Part shown: positions 36,787-45,248 of the stretch, piece after piece
Position numbering within the stretch: position 1 is the stretch's first letter
Layout: every line of letters starts with the position of its first letter
Origin: Antarctobacter albus
GTDB lineage: Bacteria > Pseudomonadota > Alphaproteobacteria > Rhodobacterales > Rhodobacteraceae
Reading direction: 5' to 3'
Length of the DNA stretch: 64,000 nt
Assembly: GCF_900101505.1 (NCBI RefSeq)
Contig: NZ_FMZI01000002.1
Span: 62,001-126,000 of the forward strand
Notes under the pieces: model-generated
Databases searched by the model: none
Told to the model about the DNA's origin: nothing
What the model saw: the letters and a program-made list of their open reading frames with translations, nothing else
Translations under genes and position numbers: made by a program

Positions 36787-38130
36787 ATGACGTTCCCCTT
36801 TCACGAGATGGGACAGGTCGAATTCTCCGATCCATTGCCCGAGGCCGTCGACCTTGCGGTGATCGGCGGCGGGGTGATCGGGGTGTCCACCGCGCTGTTC
36901 GCGGCACGTCGCGGGCTGAAGGTTGTGCTGTTGGAAAAGGGCCGGGTGGCAGGAGAGCAATCCTCGCGCAACTGGGGCTGGATCCGGGTGCAAGGCCGCG
37001 ACATGGCCGAGATTCCCATCGCGCAAGAGGCGCAGGATCTGTGGCAGGCGCTGGATGCCGACTGTGGCGGGCGCCTGGGCACGCGCACCCTGGGGGTCAG
37101 CTATCTTGCCCGTGACGAGGCCGAGATGGTGGCTTTCGAAGGCTGGCTGGACGAGGCTCGGGGGCTTGGGGTCAGTTCGGAATTGCTGGGGCGGACGCAG
37201 ATGCTGCGGCTGCTGGATTATCCGCGCGGACCCTGGATCGGCGCCCTGCACACGCCCACCGACATGAAGGGCGAACCCTGGGTGGCGGTGCCGGAGCTCG
37301 CGCGGCTGGCACGGGCCGAGGGCGCGGCGATTTCCGAGCGCTGCGCGGTGCGTGGGCTGGACCGGCAGGCGGGGCGCGTGGCCGGGGTCATCACGGAACG
37401 GGGCCGCATCCGCACGCAGGCGGTGGTGCTGGCCGGGGGCGCCTGGTCCTCGCTGTTCCTGCGCCGGCACGGGGTGGACATTCCGCAGCTTTCGGTGCGT
37501 TCGACCGCGCTTGCCACGCAGCCCTTGCCGCCGGTCGTTGGGACGGCGGCGGTGGACGACCGGCTGGCCTTTCGTCCGCGCGCCGATGGCGGGTTCACGC
37601 TGGCGCCTGCCGCCTTTGGCGAGTTGTACCTTGGTCCGGATGTTCTGCGGCACCTGCACCATTACCTGCCGCTGGCCATGACCGGCGAATTCGACATCCA
37701 CCCGCGCGGCCCGCAACCGCGCCATTGGCCCGATGCCTTTTCCACCCCGCGCCACTGGAGCGGGGCCGAGGAAAGCCCGTTCGAGTGGATGCGCATCCTC
37801 GATCCCGCACCTAACGGCGGCAAGGTTTCGGAGATCACCCGGCGGTTTGGCCAGCTTTATCCCGATGCGGCGCCGGTCCGGGCAAAGGACACCTGGGCGG
37901 GTATGATCGACGTGCTGCCGGACGTGGTGCCGGTGGTGGACACCGTCGCGCAAATTCCCGGGTTGACGGTGGTGACGGGCATGTGCGGGCATGGGTTCGG
38001 CATCGGGCCGGGCTTTGGCCGGGTGGCGGTGGACCTCGCCACCGGGCGCGATCCGGGCCATGATCTGGGGCGGTTCCGCATGTCGCGCTTCTTTGACGGG
38101 TCGCGGTTGCAACCCGGCCCCAATCTCTGA
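36787..38130 (+). CDS. FAD-dependent amino acid oxidoreductase (DadA-like, DAO family)
   Basis: A 447-residue flavoprotein of the D-amino acid oxidase/glycine oxidase family. The dinucleotide-binding motif is DLAVIGGGVIGVSTALFAAR at residue 18, followed by LLEKGRVAGEQSSRNWGWIR, typical of the DadA subgroup. The C-terminal FAD contact is GMCGHGFGIGPG. It probably oxidises a secondary or D-amino acid and passes electrons to the respiratory chain. The exact substrate is not readable. ATG 36787 is directly behind GGGAGG; the longer open frame upstream is repeat sequence. Downstream are two M20D amidohydrolases, consistent with a pathway that frees and oxidises amino acids. Confidence 0.88.
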   Translation: MTFPFHEMGQVEFSDPLPEAVDLAVIGGGVIGVSTALFAARRGLKVVLLEKGRVAGEQSSRNWGWIRVQGRDMAEIPIAQEAQDLWQALDADCGGRLGTRTLGVSYLARDEAEMVAFEGWLDEARGLGVSSELLGRTQMLRLLDYPRGPWIGALHTPTDMKGEPWVAVPELARLARAEGAAISERCAVRGLDRQAGRVAGVITERGRIRTQAVVLAGGAWSSLFLRRHGVDIPQLSVRSTALATQPLPPVVGTAAVDDRLAFRPRADGGFTLAPAAFGELYLGPDVLRHLHHYLPLAMTGEFDIHPRGPQPRHWPDAFSTPRHWSGAEESPFEWMRILDPAPNGGKVSEITRRFGQLYPDAAPVRAKDTWAGMIDVLPDVVPVVDTVAQIPGLTVVTGMCGHGFGIGPGFGRVAVDLATGRDPGHDLGRFRMSRFFDGSRLQPGPNL

Positions 38131-38183
38131 GGCTTGCAGAGGGGGCCGCATGGGCGCAGGATCACGGGCAAAGGAGAAACCCG

Positions 38184-39350
38184 ATGCCCATGAAAAACCG
38201 TATCGCCGACTGGCAGGAGGACCTGACCGAATGGCGCCGCCACCTGCATGCCCATCCCGAACTGCGCTTCGAGGAACATGAGACCGCGCGTTTCGTGGCC
38301 GAAAAACTGCGGGGGTTCGGCTGTGACGAGGTGATCCAGGGCGTGGGCCAGACCGGCGTCGTGGCGGTGATCCGTGGCCGGCAGGACGGGTCGGGGCGCA
38401 CCATCGCCTTTCGGGCCGACATGGACGCGCTGCCGATCCTCGAGCAGACCGGGGCGGATCATGCCTCGACCATACCGGGTAAGATGCATGCCTGCGGCCA
38501 TGACGGCCACACGACCATGCTGCTGGGCGCTTGCCGCTATCTCGCCGAGACGCGCAATTTCGATGGCACAGTCGTGGCGCTGTTCCAGCCTGCCGAGGAA
38601 GGCAGCGGCGGGGCCAAGGCGATGATCGGGGACGGGGTGTTCGACCGCTACGAGGTCGACGAGGTCTATGCCATGCACAACTGGCCGGGGTTGACGCCGG
38701 GCCATTTTGCCACGCGGCCCGGACCCTTCCTGGCCTCCGCCGACAAGTTCGAGATCCGCGTGACGGGCAAGGGCGGGCACGGCGCCATGCCGCACCTGGC
38801 GGTGGACACCAATCTTGCCGCCGCCCAGATCGTGACCGCGCTGCACTCGATCCCCTCGCGAGACATCAACGCGCAGAACGCGGTGGTGATTTCCGTCTGC
38901 GGAATGAAGTCGGAGACCTTCACCTACAATGTGCTGCCCGATGCGGTGACGCTGATCGGCACTGTGCGGCAGTACGATGTCACCGACCGCGAGATGATCC
39001 GCACCCGTATCCGCCAGATCGCCGAGGCCACCGCCCTGGCCCACGGGGCGCAGGTGGAGATGGAATACATCGAGGGGGTCGATCCGCTGGTGAATGCCGA
39101 GGCGCAGGCGGATTTGGCTGCCGATGCGGGCGAGGCGGTGTCCGGCCATGTGAACCGCGAGGCGCCGCGCGTCATGGGCAGCGAGGATTTCGGCGACATG
39201 CTGCGGGTGCGTCCCGGCGCCTTTGTCTTTATCGGCAATGGCGACAGCGCCGACCTGCACAACCCGGGGTATGACTTTGACGACAGCATCGCGCCGGTGG
39301 GGGCCAGCTGGTTTGCCACCCTGGCCGAGACGCGGATGCCCTTGGCGTAA
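38184..39350 (+). CDS. M20D amidohydrolase (hippurate hydrolase-like), copy 1
   Basis: A 388-residue cytoplasmic metallohydrolase of the M20D group, which includes hippurate hydrolase and N-acyl-L-amino acid amidohydrolase. The opening is WRRHLHAHPELRFEEHET. The dinuclear metal site is visible as MHACGHDGHTTMLLG, QPAEEGSGGAKAMI and MHNWPGLTPG, with the final ligand in MGSEDFGDML. The ATG follows AAAGGAGAAA. It is one of two tandem paralogues with about half of residues identical by eye. Likely substrates are N-acylated or N-aroylated amino acids. Confidence 0.92.
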   Translation: MPMKNRIADWQEDLTEWRRHLHAHPELRFEEHETARFVAEKLRGFGCDEVIQGVGQTGVVAVIRGRQDGSGRTIAFRADMDALPILEQTGADHASTIPGKMHACGHDGHTTMLLGACRYLAETRNFDGTVVALFQPAEEGSGGAKAMIGDGVFDRYEVDEVYAMHNWPGLTPGHFATRPGPFLASADKFEIRVTGKGGHGAMPHLAVDTNLAAAQIVTALHSIPSRDINAQNAVVISVCGMKSETFTYNVLPDAVTLIGTVRQYDVTDREMIRTRIRQIAEATALAHGAQVEMEYIEGVDPLVNAEAQADLAADAGEAVSGHVNREAPRVMGSEDFGDMLRVRPGAFVFIGNGDSADLHNPGYDFDDSIAPVGASWFATLAETRMPLA

Positions 39351-39492
39351 GCAGCGCGGGGCCCCGGGGGCGGGGCGACGCGCGGTCGTGGTTGCGCCCC
39401 GGACGCCGGTGCATATGTTGGCATCCATAACCGCAGCGGGTCCGAGGGGCCCCCGCGGCTCGACGAACACTCACGACAACAAGGAGGCCAAG

Positions 39493-40659
39493 ATGCCCGT
39501 CAAGAACCGCTTTGCCGAACTGCAGGACGAGATCACCGCCTGGCGCCGCGACCTGCACGAACACCCCGAGATCCTGTTCGAAACGCACCGGACCTCGGCC
39601 CTGGTTGAGGAAAAGCTGAAGGAATTCGGCTGTGACGAGGTGGTGACCGGCATTGGCCGCACCGGCGTCGTCGGTGTCATCAAGGGGCGCGGCAATGGGT
39701 CGGGCAAGGTCATCGGGCTGCGCGCCGACATGGACGCGCTGCCGATCCATGAACAGACCGGCGTCGAATACGCCTCGAAGACCGATGGCGCCATGCATGC
39801 CTGCGGCCATGACGGGCACACCGCCATGTTGCTGGGCGCGGCAAAGTACCTGAGCGAGACGCGGAATTTCGACGGGACGGTCGTCGTGATCTTCCAACCT
39901 GCCGAAGAAGGCGGCGGCGGCGGCAAGGAAATGTGCGACGACGGCATGATGGAGCGTTGGGGCATCCAGGAGGTCTATGGCATGCACAACTGGCCGGGCC
40001 AGCCGGTGGGCAGCTTTGCCATCCGCGAAGGCGCCTTCTTTGCCGCCACCGACCAGTTCGAGATCAACCTCGAGGGCCGTGGCGGTCACGCGGCCAAGCC
40101 GCATGAGACCGTGGACACGACGGTGATGGCGTCCCAGCTGGTGCTGGCGATGCAGACCATTGCGGCGCGCAACGCCGACCCGGTCGACCAGGTGGTGGTC
40201 TCGGTCACGTCGTTCGAGACATCCTCCAAGGCCTTCAACGTGATCCCGCAGAAGGTCTTTCTGCGCGGCACGGTGCGCACCCAGTCCACCGCGATGCGCG
40301 ACCTGGCGGAACAGCGGATCAAGGAGATTGCGGCGGGTGTTGCGGCCACCTATGGTGGCACGGCCGAGGTCATCTATCACCGCGGCTACCCGGTCATGGT
40401 CAACCACTCCGAGCAGACCGAGTTTGCCCGCGACGTGGCCCGGGCCGTGTCCGGGGGTGTCGACGAGGCGCCCATCGTCATGGGCGGCGAGGATTTCGCC
40501 TACATGCTGGAGGAGCGCCCCGGTGCCTATATCCTAGTGGGCAACGGCGACACGGCGATGGTTCACCATCCGGAGTACAACTTCAACGACGAGGCGATCC
40601 CGGCGGGTTGTTCCTGGTGGGCGGAGATCGTCGAACGCCGGATGCCGCTGGCGTCGTAA
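39493..40659 (+). CDS. M20D amidohydrolase (hippurate hydrolase-like), copy 2
   Basis: A 388-residue paralogue of the preceding gene. Metal-binding motifs are MHACGHDGHTAMLLGA, QPAEEGGGGGKEM, MHNWPGQPVG and MGGEDFAYML. The N-terminal WRRDLHEHPEILFETHRTS matches copy 1. ATG 39493 lies behind a perfect AAGGAGG. Copy 2 carries a distinct poly-glycine turn after the EE pair. Two tandem copies probably widen the range of N-acyl substrates. The 142-bp gap between the copies may carry a separate promoter. Confidence 0.93.
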   Translation: MPVKNRFAELQDEITAWRRDLHEHPEILFETHRTSALVEEKLKEFGCDEVVTGIGRTGVVGVIKGRGNGSGKVIGLRADMDALPIHEQTGVEYASKTDGAMHACGHDGHTAMLLGAAKYLSETRNFDGTVVVIFQPAEEGGGGGKEMCDDGMMERWGIQEVYGMHNWPGQPVGSFAIREGAFFAATDQFEINLEGRGGHAAKPHETVDTTVMASQLVLAMQTIAARNADPVDQVVVSVTSFETSSKAFNVIPQKVFLRGTVRTQSTAMRDLAEQRIKEIAAGVAATYGGTAEVIYHRGYPVMVNHSEQTEFARDVARAVSGGVDEAPIVMGGEDFAYMLEERPGAYILVGNGDTAMVHHPEYNFNDEAIPAGCSWWAEIVERRMPLAS

Positions 40660-40679
40660 AGGACGGCAGGGCGCCGCTT

Positions 40680-40843
40680 GTGCCCCCGTTCGGGGGCACG
40701 TCGCCCCGCCCGCCGTCCCACTGTTTCAAGTGGGGCGTAAGGGGCCAGCTCGTCACACTGGCGGTGTGCACCGAAGGATGCGAGGGGCCAGCCTCTCGCG
40801 CTCGCCGGAGTATTTTGAGAGAGAAGAAGCGGGGGCGCGCGCC
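40680..40843. repeat. Intergenic hairpins and composite repeat, copy C
   Basis: Between the convergent M20 and regulator genes there is a perfect 9-bp stem GTGCCCCCG-TT-CGGGGGCAC (40680-40699) and a 6-bp stem CCCACT/AGTGGG (40717-40734). A half-unit follows: GGAGTATTTTGAGAGAGAAG continuing AAGCGGGGGCGCGCGCC (40807-40843). The first hairpin is a good terminator candidate for the M20 operon. Confidence 0.7.
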
Positions 40844-40850
40844 CTGGGTG

Positions 40851-41846
40851 TCACCCGACGCTCAGCAGCAGGCGCACCAGCGCCGTCTGGGCGTTGACCC
40901 CGGTCTTTTCATAGAGCCGGGACAGGTGCGTGCGGGCGGTGTTGACACTGATCCCCAGCGCCTCGGCGGCCTCTTTCGGTCCCTTGCCATCGGCGATCTG
41001 GCGGGCCAGCCGCACCTGGCCGTCCGACAGCCCGTAGACCGCCTGGGCCACCGTCAGGCGGCGGTCGATCTGGGCGTCGCCGTCGATCCGGACGTAGGTC
41101 GTGCCGTTGCGCACCGAGAGATGCACGATCGCCAGCCCGCCGGTGTCAGTCTCTCCCAGGATCGCCGGGTAACCGAAGGGGCCGCCGGTCTCCTGGGTGA
41201 AGCGGTGCAATTCGAAATAGCCGTGGTACTGCCCGGCGCGCCTCAGCGCCTCTTGCAGGGCCCTGTCCCAATCGCGCCGGTGGGCGCGCAACCGGCCCGC
41301 CGACAAGGTCAGCAGCGGGTGATCCTGCAGCCGGGCCAGCGTCACGGGGCTGGCCCAGAGCAACTGGCCCGTGGCATCGACCGAGATCGCCTCGGCGCCG
41401 CCGGGGTCGCCGTGCCGCATCACGAAGGCGGCGTAGACGATCCGCCAATCGCCCGAAATCCGTTCCAGGATCCGCGTTTCGAAGCTCTCGATCCGGGCCG
41501 ACCCCGGCGGCGCAGCCCATTCGTCGTAGACCACCCAGGCCGTGTCGCCCGAGAGGGTGATGCGGAGGTTTTCCTGTCCGAAGGGCACGTTCGGGCAGCC
41601 GATGCCGCTGTCCATAACGTGTTTCATGTAGCGCGAGATCTGGGCCCAGCCGCTGTGCACGGTCAACCCGGTGGCGGGCGAGACATAAACGTCCCGCGTG
41701 CGCGGCTCCTGCACCCAGCAGCGGGCCCAGGCCGCGTAGTCGCGCTGTTGAAAGGCCGTGGTCTCGGCGCGGATCACCGCCGCGACGGCGGCGCGGTCGG
41801 GATCCTGCGCAAGGGGGACGGGCTGTGGCGGGCGGGTCATGTGCAT
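40851..41846 (-). CDS. LuxR-type regulator with N-terminal NTF2/SnoaL-like domain
   Basis: A 331-residue predicted transcription factor. Residues about 10-140 look like an NTF2/SnoaL-type fold: VIRAETTAFQQRDYAAWARC, then a VHSGWAQISRYM helix, then GDWRIVYAAFVMRH. This fold often binds small hydrophobic ligands. A middle region (VDATGQLLWASPVTLARL) resembles a PAS-like sensor. The C-terminal helix-turn-helix reads GLSDGQVRLARQIADGKGPK, then ALGISVNTARTHLSRLYEKT, typical of LuxR/GerE DNA binding. ATG 41846 lies behind AAGGGA. It lies convergent to the M20 amidohydrolase operon and could regulate it (inference). The signal is unknown. Confidence 0.82.
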   Translation of the reverse strand: MHMTRPPQPVPLAQDPDRAAVAAVIRAETTAFQQRDYAAWARCWVQEPRTRDVYVSPATGLTVHSGWAQISRYMKHVMDSGIGCPNVPFGQENLRITLSGDTAWVVYDEWAAPPGSARIESFETRILERISGDWRIVYAAFVMRHGDPGGAEAISVDATGQLLWASPVTLARLQDHPLLTLSAGRLRAHRRDWDRALQEALRRAGQYHGYFELHRFTQETGGPFGYPAILGETDTGGLAIVHLSVRNGTTYVRIDGDAQIDRRLTVAQAVYGLSDGQVRLARQIADGKGPKEAAEALGISVNTARTHLSRLYEKTGVNAQTALVRLLLSVG

Positions 41847-42031
41847 TGGTCTATCCCTTGTGGCCTTCGGTGCCAAATCCGCCGCAGGGCGCGGGCGAGG
41901 GGAGGCAGCAGGGCGGAAAGGCCGGGACGCCAGCCCTGGCCGTGTTCCGCATAGAAGGCCTCGATGACCCGGGGGCTGTCGCTTGGTCCGCGGGGCAGGG
42001 GGCGGGTGGCAATGAAAAGGGTCGGGTCCAT
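41837..42031 (-). CDS. Small hypothetical protein coupled to the LuxR-type regulator
   Basis: A 64-residue frame beginning MDPTLFIATRPLPRGPSDSP. Its continuation, VIEAFYAEHGQGWRPGL, and a basic ALRRIWHRRPQ near the end give it a folded-protein look. GGAGA precedes the ATG, and its stop overlaps the start of the regulator gene by 10 bases, the usual sign of translational coupling. No family is recognised. It could be a small protein partner of the regulator or merely a leader frame. Confidence 0.5.
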   Translation of the reverse strand: MDPTLFIATRPLPRGPSDSPRVIEAFYAEHGQGWRPGLSALLPPLARALRRIWHRRPQGIDQCT

Positions 42032-42114
42032 GATCTGTCTCCGCTGTCGGTGCTGTAAGCATCCTGACCCATGCGGAGCGGCAAGCATGTCATGCGGAAC
42101 GACCACGGGAGCGC

Positions 42115-42147
42115 AAAAAAAAGCGCGGGCAGGGGGCCTGCCCGCGC
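42115..42147 (-). terminator. Rho-independent terminator of rsgA
   Basis: A perfect 11-bp stem GCGCGGGCAGG / CCTGCCCGCGC with a 3-base loop is followed on the minus strand by eight T residues. It lies 7 bp after the rsgA stop at 42154. This is the clearest terminator in the window. Confidence 0.92.
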
Positions 42148-42153
42148 CTGGTG

Positions 42154-43191
42154 TCATGGGGCGCCGGGATCGTGGCGGCGCTTCTTGCTGGTCGAAATCT
42201 CGCGCACCATCTTGCCGAAGGCCTTGCCGCGCGCCCGTGCCTCGGCCACGGTTTCGCTGTTGTAGCGGTCCTCGCGCCGCAGCTTGTCCCAACGCGCCAA
42301 CCGGTCGGGATCAAGCGCGCCCGTCTCGATGGCGGCCTGTACCGCGCAGCCCGGTTCCCCGGCATGAGCACAGTCGCGGAAGCGGCATTGGCGGGCGAGA
42401 TCCTCGATGTCCTCGAAGACCGCGCCGATGCCCTCGTCGGCATCCGCCAGTTGCAGCTCTCGCATCCCCGGCGTGTCGATCAGCCAGCCGCCCGCCTGGG
42501 TGGGCACCAGGCTGCGCGCGGTGGTGGTGTGGCGGCCCTTGGCGTCATCCTCGCGGATACCCTGGGTCAGCTCGTGTTCGCCGGTGAGCGTGTTGCGCAG
42601 CGTGGTCTTGCCCACGCCCGAAGAGCCGACCAGCGCCAGCGTCTGCCCGTCCTTGCACCAGGGCGCAAGGCGGGCGACTTCCTCCGGGTCGGTGGCGTCC
42701 AGCGCGATGGCGGTCACCAGCGGCGAGAGCCGCTGTGCCCGGCGCAGGTAGTCGTCCGCGTCCCGGGCCATGTCGGCCTTGGTCAGCACCACCAGCGGCA
42801 GGCAGCCCGCGGTATGGGCCAGTGCCAGGTAGCGTTCCAGCCGCGCGATGTTGAAATCGGCGTTGCAGCTGGTGACGATGCCCAGCGTGTCGACATTCGC
42901 CGCGATCCGCTGAAGCTTTGCCTCGCGCCCGGCGGCGCGGCGGGTGAGGTCGCTGGTGGGGTCCAGCCGCCGGACGGCACGGCTGCCGTCACTCAGCACC
43001 CAGTCGCCCACGGCATAGGCGCCGGTGGACTCGACGGGCAGAAGGGAGAGGGCACCCCCGGGCGCCAGCGCGCGCAGGCGGTCGCGGTGCACCTCGGAGA
43101 GGCGGGCAGGGGCCAGGCCCCGGTCATCGTCGCCCAGCTGGCGCGCGAAATGGGCCGACCATCCCAGGCCGGTCAGATCAAACTCTGTCAA
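42154..43191 (-). CDS. rsgA: Ribosome small-subunit GTPase RsgA
   Basis: A 345-residue circularly permuted GTPase that acts late in 30S subunit maturation. After an OB-fold N-terminus come the GTPase motifs in permuted order: VVLTKADMA (G4), then GSSGVGKTTLRNTL (G1, P-loop), then IDTPGMRELQL (G3). The zinc knuckle is CRFRDCAHAGEPGC with the histidine in place. The C-terminal helix is basic. The only in-frame start that keeps the OB domain is TTG at 43191 with a weak GGGACC site. The gene ends at a strong terminator. Confidence 0.95.
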   Translation of the reverse strand: MTEFDLTGLGWSAHFARQLGDDDRGLAPARLSEVHRDRLRALAPGGALSLLPVESTGAYAVGDWVLSDGSRAVRRLDPTSDLTRRAAGREAKLQRIAANVDTLGIVTSCNADFNIARLERYLALAHTAGCLPLVVLTKADMARDADDYLRRAQRLSPLVTAIALDATDPEEVARLAPWCKDGQTLALVGSSGVGKTTLRNTLTGEHELTQGIREDDAKGRHTTTARSLVPTQAGGWLIDTPGMRELQLADADEGIGAVFEDIEDLARQCRFRDCAHAGEPGCAVQAAIETGALDPDRLARWDKLRREDRYNSETVAEARARGKAFGKMVREISTSKKRRHDPGAP

Positions 43192-43432
43192 TGTTGTAGG
43201 TCCCGTTCAGACATGCAGGTAAAGGCCGCGGCAGGCGGCCTGAAATGCGTGCACGGGCGGCGGGCTGAAAGTTAGCGCGCGGCCCGGAGGGTCGATGCAA
43301 TCTCCATCATGGCCTCCGTCCTGGGTTCGGGTTCACGGCCAATCTAGGCGCGGCACCGGCCCGCCGCAAGCGCTGGTGTTCCGGCGCGGGCGTTGCTATG
43401 CCGCGCGGGCAACACCAAGGCGGGGGCGCAGC

Positions 43433-44230
43433 GTGACGGCCATCAACATCATGTGCATCAAGTGGGGCACGCTGTTCGGCCCCGAGTATGTCAACCGGCT
43501 GTATTCCGGCGTGCGGCGCAACCTGTCGCGGCCCGTCCGTTTCATGGTGATGACGGAACACGCCGAGGGGCTGCACCCGGATATCGAGGTGCTGGACCTG
43601 CCGGTCGAACCCTATGCCGAACCAATGAACGCGGCGCTGGCGGTGGCCAACCGGCAGGGCGCGATGCGCAAGACTTCGCTGTTTCGTCCCGGGTTGGTGC
43701 CGGACCTCGAAGGGCCGGTGCTGGGCTTTGACCTGGACGTGGTGATCACCGGCGGGCTGGACGAGATCCACGACCTGGCGCCCGGCACCGTGGCGATGCG
43801 CCATGACTGGACGGAAAAGCGCAAGGGGCGGCCCACGGGGCACGGGTCGGTCTTTCGCTTCGATCCGGCGCAACACGGGTTCCTCTACGAGGACCTGGCC
43901 GCCAACCCCTATGAAGAGGTGGAAAAGGCGCGCGGATCGGAGCAGCGCTATACCTCGCACAAGGCGATGGACCGGGGCCTGTTCACCTATATTCCGGAGC
44001 CTTGGGTGGTGTCGTTCAAGTACGACTGCAACCCCTTTCCCGGCAACTACCTGCATGCGCCGCGCCTGCCTGCGGAGGCCCGCGTGGTCTGTTTTCACGG
44101 GCGCCCCAAGATGACGGATGCCCTGTCGGGGTATACCGGCTCTTTCATCCGCTATTCCAAGCCCTGCGACTGGTTGCAGGACCACTGGATCGACCGGGCC
44201 CGCGAAGACCTGGGCGCGGACTGGGCCTGA
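43433..44230 (+). CDS. Glycosyltransferase-like protein
   Basis: A 265-residue protein starting at GTG 43433 behind GGGGGCG. The opening AINIMCIKWGTLFGPEYVNR resembles a family of putative bacterial glycosyltransferases with a GT-A fold. A GFDLDVVITGGLDEI stretch supplies a DxD-like pair for metal-nucleotide binding. Near the C-terminus are VVCFHGRPKM and an aromatic WLQDHW. It has no membrane segments. The acceptor and donor are unknown. Conserved landmarks are consistent with a sugar transferase, but the activity is inferred. A methionine aminopeptidase gene follows on the same strand after 55 bp. Confidence 0.65.
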   Translation: MTAINIMCIKWGTLFGPEYVNRLYSGVRRNLSRPVRFMVMTEHAEGLHPDIEVLDLPVEPYAEPMNAALAVANRQGAMRKTSLFRPGLVPDLEGPVLGFDLDVVITGGLDEIHDLAPGTVAMRHDWTEKRKGRPTGHGSVFRFDPAQHGFLYEDLAANPYEEVEKARGSEQRYTSHKAMDRGLFTYIPEPWVVSFKYDCNPFPGNYLHAPRLPAEARVVCFHGRPKMTDALSGYTGSFIRYSKPCDWLQDHWIDRAREDLGADWA

Positions 44231-44285
44231 GGCGCAAGACATCGCCCGCCCGACAGTCCGGATCACGGGGAGCGAAAGACACACC

Positions 44286-45029
44286 ATGACGATCACCCGG
44301 CAAGACGAACTCGACGGGATGCAGGCCATCGGCCGCATCGTGGCCAACACCCTGCAGGCGATGATCCGCGCGGCAGAGCCGGGCATGTCCACCCGCGAGT
44401 TGGACGACCTCGGGCGCCGCTTGCTGGATCGGTCGGGGGCGGCCTCGGCGCCGGAGACGACCTATGACTTTCCCGGCGCCACCTGCATCAGCGTCAACGA
44501 AGAGATCGCCCACGGCATTCCCGGCGACCGCCTGCTGCGCGCCGGGGATCTCGTGAACATCGACGTCTCGGCCAGCAAGGATGGCTTTTTCGCCGACACA
44601 GGTGCCAGCTTTCGATTTGCGATGGCGCAGCCTGACCGGCTGTGCAAGGACGGCCACCGCGCGATGCAGATCGGCATCGCGCAGGTCGCCGCGGGCAAGC
44701 CGCTTGCGGGTATCGGCGCCTCCATCGGGCGCTTTGCCGAAAAGCGCGGCTACACGCTCATTCGCAACCTCGCAAGCCACGGCGTCGGGCGGAGCCTGCA
44801 CGAGTATCCGGAGGAAATCGCCACATGGCCCACCCGGGCCGAGCGCCGCCGGATCACCAAAGGCCTTGTCCTGACCGTCGAACCCTTCCTGTCGCGCGGG
44901 GGGCGGATGGCGGACGAGGCAGGCGACGGCTGGACCCTGCACAGCGTACCGCCCGCCGAGACCGTGCAATTCGAACATACGGTCGTCGCCACGCCGCGCG
45001 GCGCCAGGATCCTGACCCTGCCGGGCTGA
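44286..45029 (+). CDS. map: Methionine aminopeptidase, type I (probable second copy)
   Basis: A 247-residue cytosolic metalloenzyme that removes the initiator methionine. All five metal ligands are recognisable: VNIDVSASKDG, FADTGASFRF, SHGVGRSLHE, LTVEPFLSRG and VQFEHTVVA. ATG 44286 follows GGGGAGCG; the longer open frame upstream reads through the end of the glycosyltransferase gene. SHGVG replaces the usual GHGVG or GHGIG, and there is no N-terminal extension. The position is not next to rpsB/tsf or secY, where housekeeping map genes usually sit, so this is likely an accessory paralogue. Confidence 0.88.
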   Translation: MTITRQDELDGMQAIGRIVANTLQAMIRAAEPGMSTRELDDLGRRLLDRSGAASAPETTYDFPGATCISVNEEIAHGIPGDRLLRAGDLVNIDVSASKDGFFADTGASFRFAMAQPDRLCKDGHRAMQIGIAQVAAGKPLAGIGASIGRFAEKRGYTLIRNLASHGVGRSLHEYPEEIATWPTRAERRRITKGLVLTVEPFLSRGGRMADEAGDGWTLHSVPPAETVQFEHTVVATPRGARILTLPG

Positions 45030-45248
45030 CATCGGCGGTCCGCCGGCATCCTGGCCAAGGTTCTTTGGTGTGTGGTGCAGCCCGTGGGGCGGCGCGGTGA
45101 CCCGAGCCTTGGCCAGATCGCAGCCACCGCACGCCGCGCGGGCCTTGTGCGGCGGTCGGTTGTCTGCCGACGGGGGCGGCATCCCCTTGCCCCTGCGGGG
45201 CTTCGCGCGGTATGAGCGGAAAAAGAATGTGAGAGAGAGGGCAGGCGC

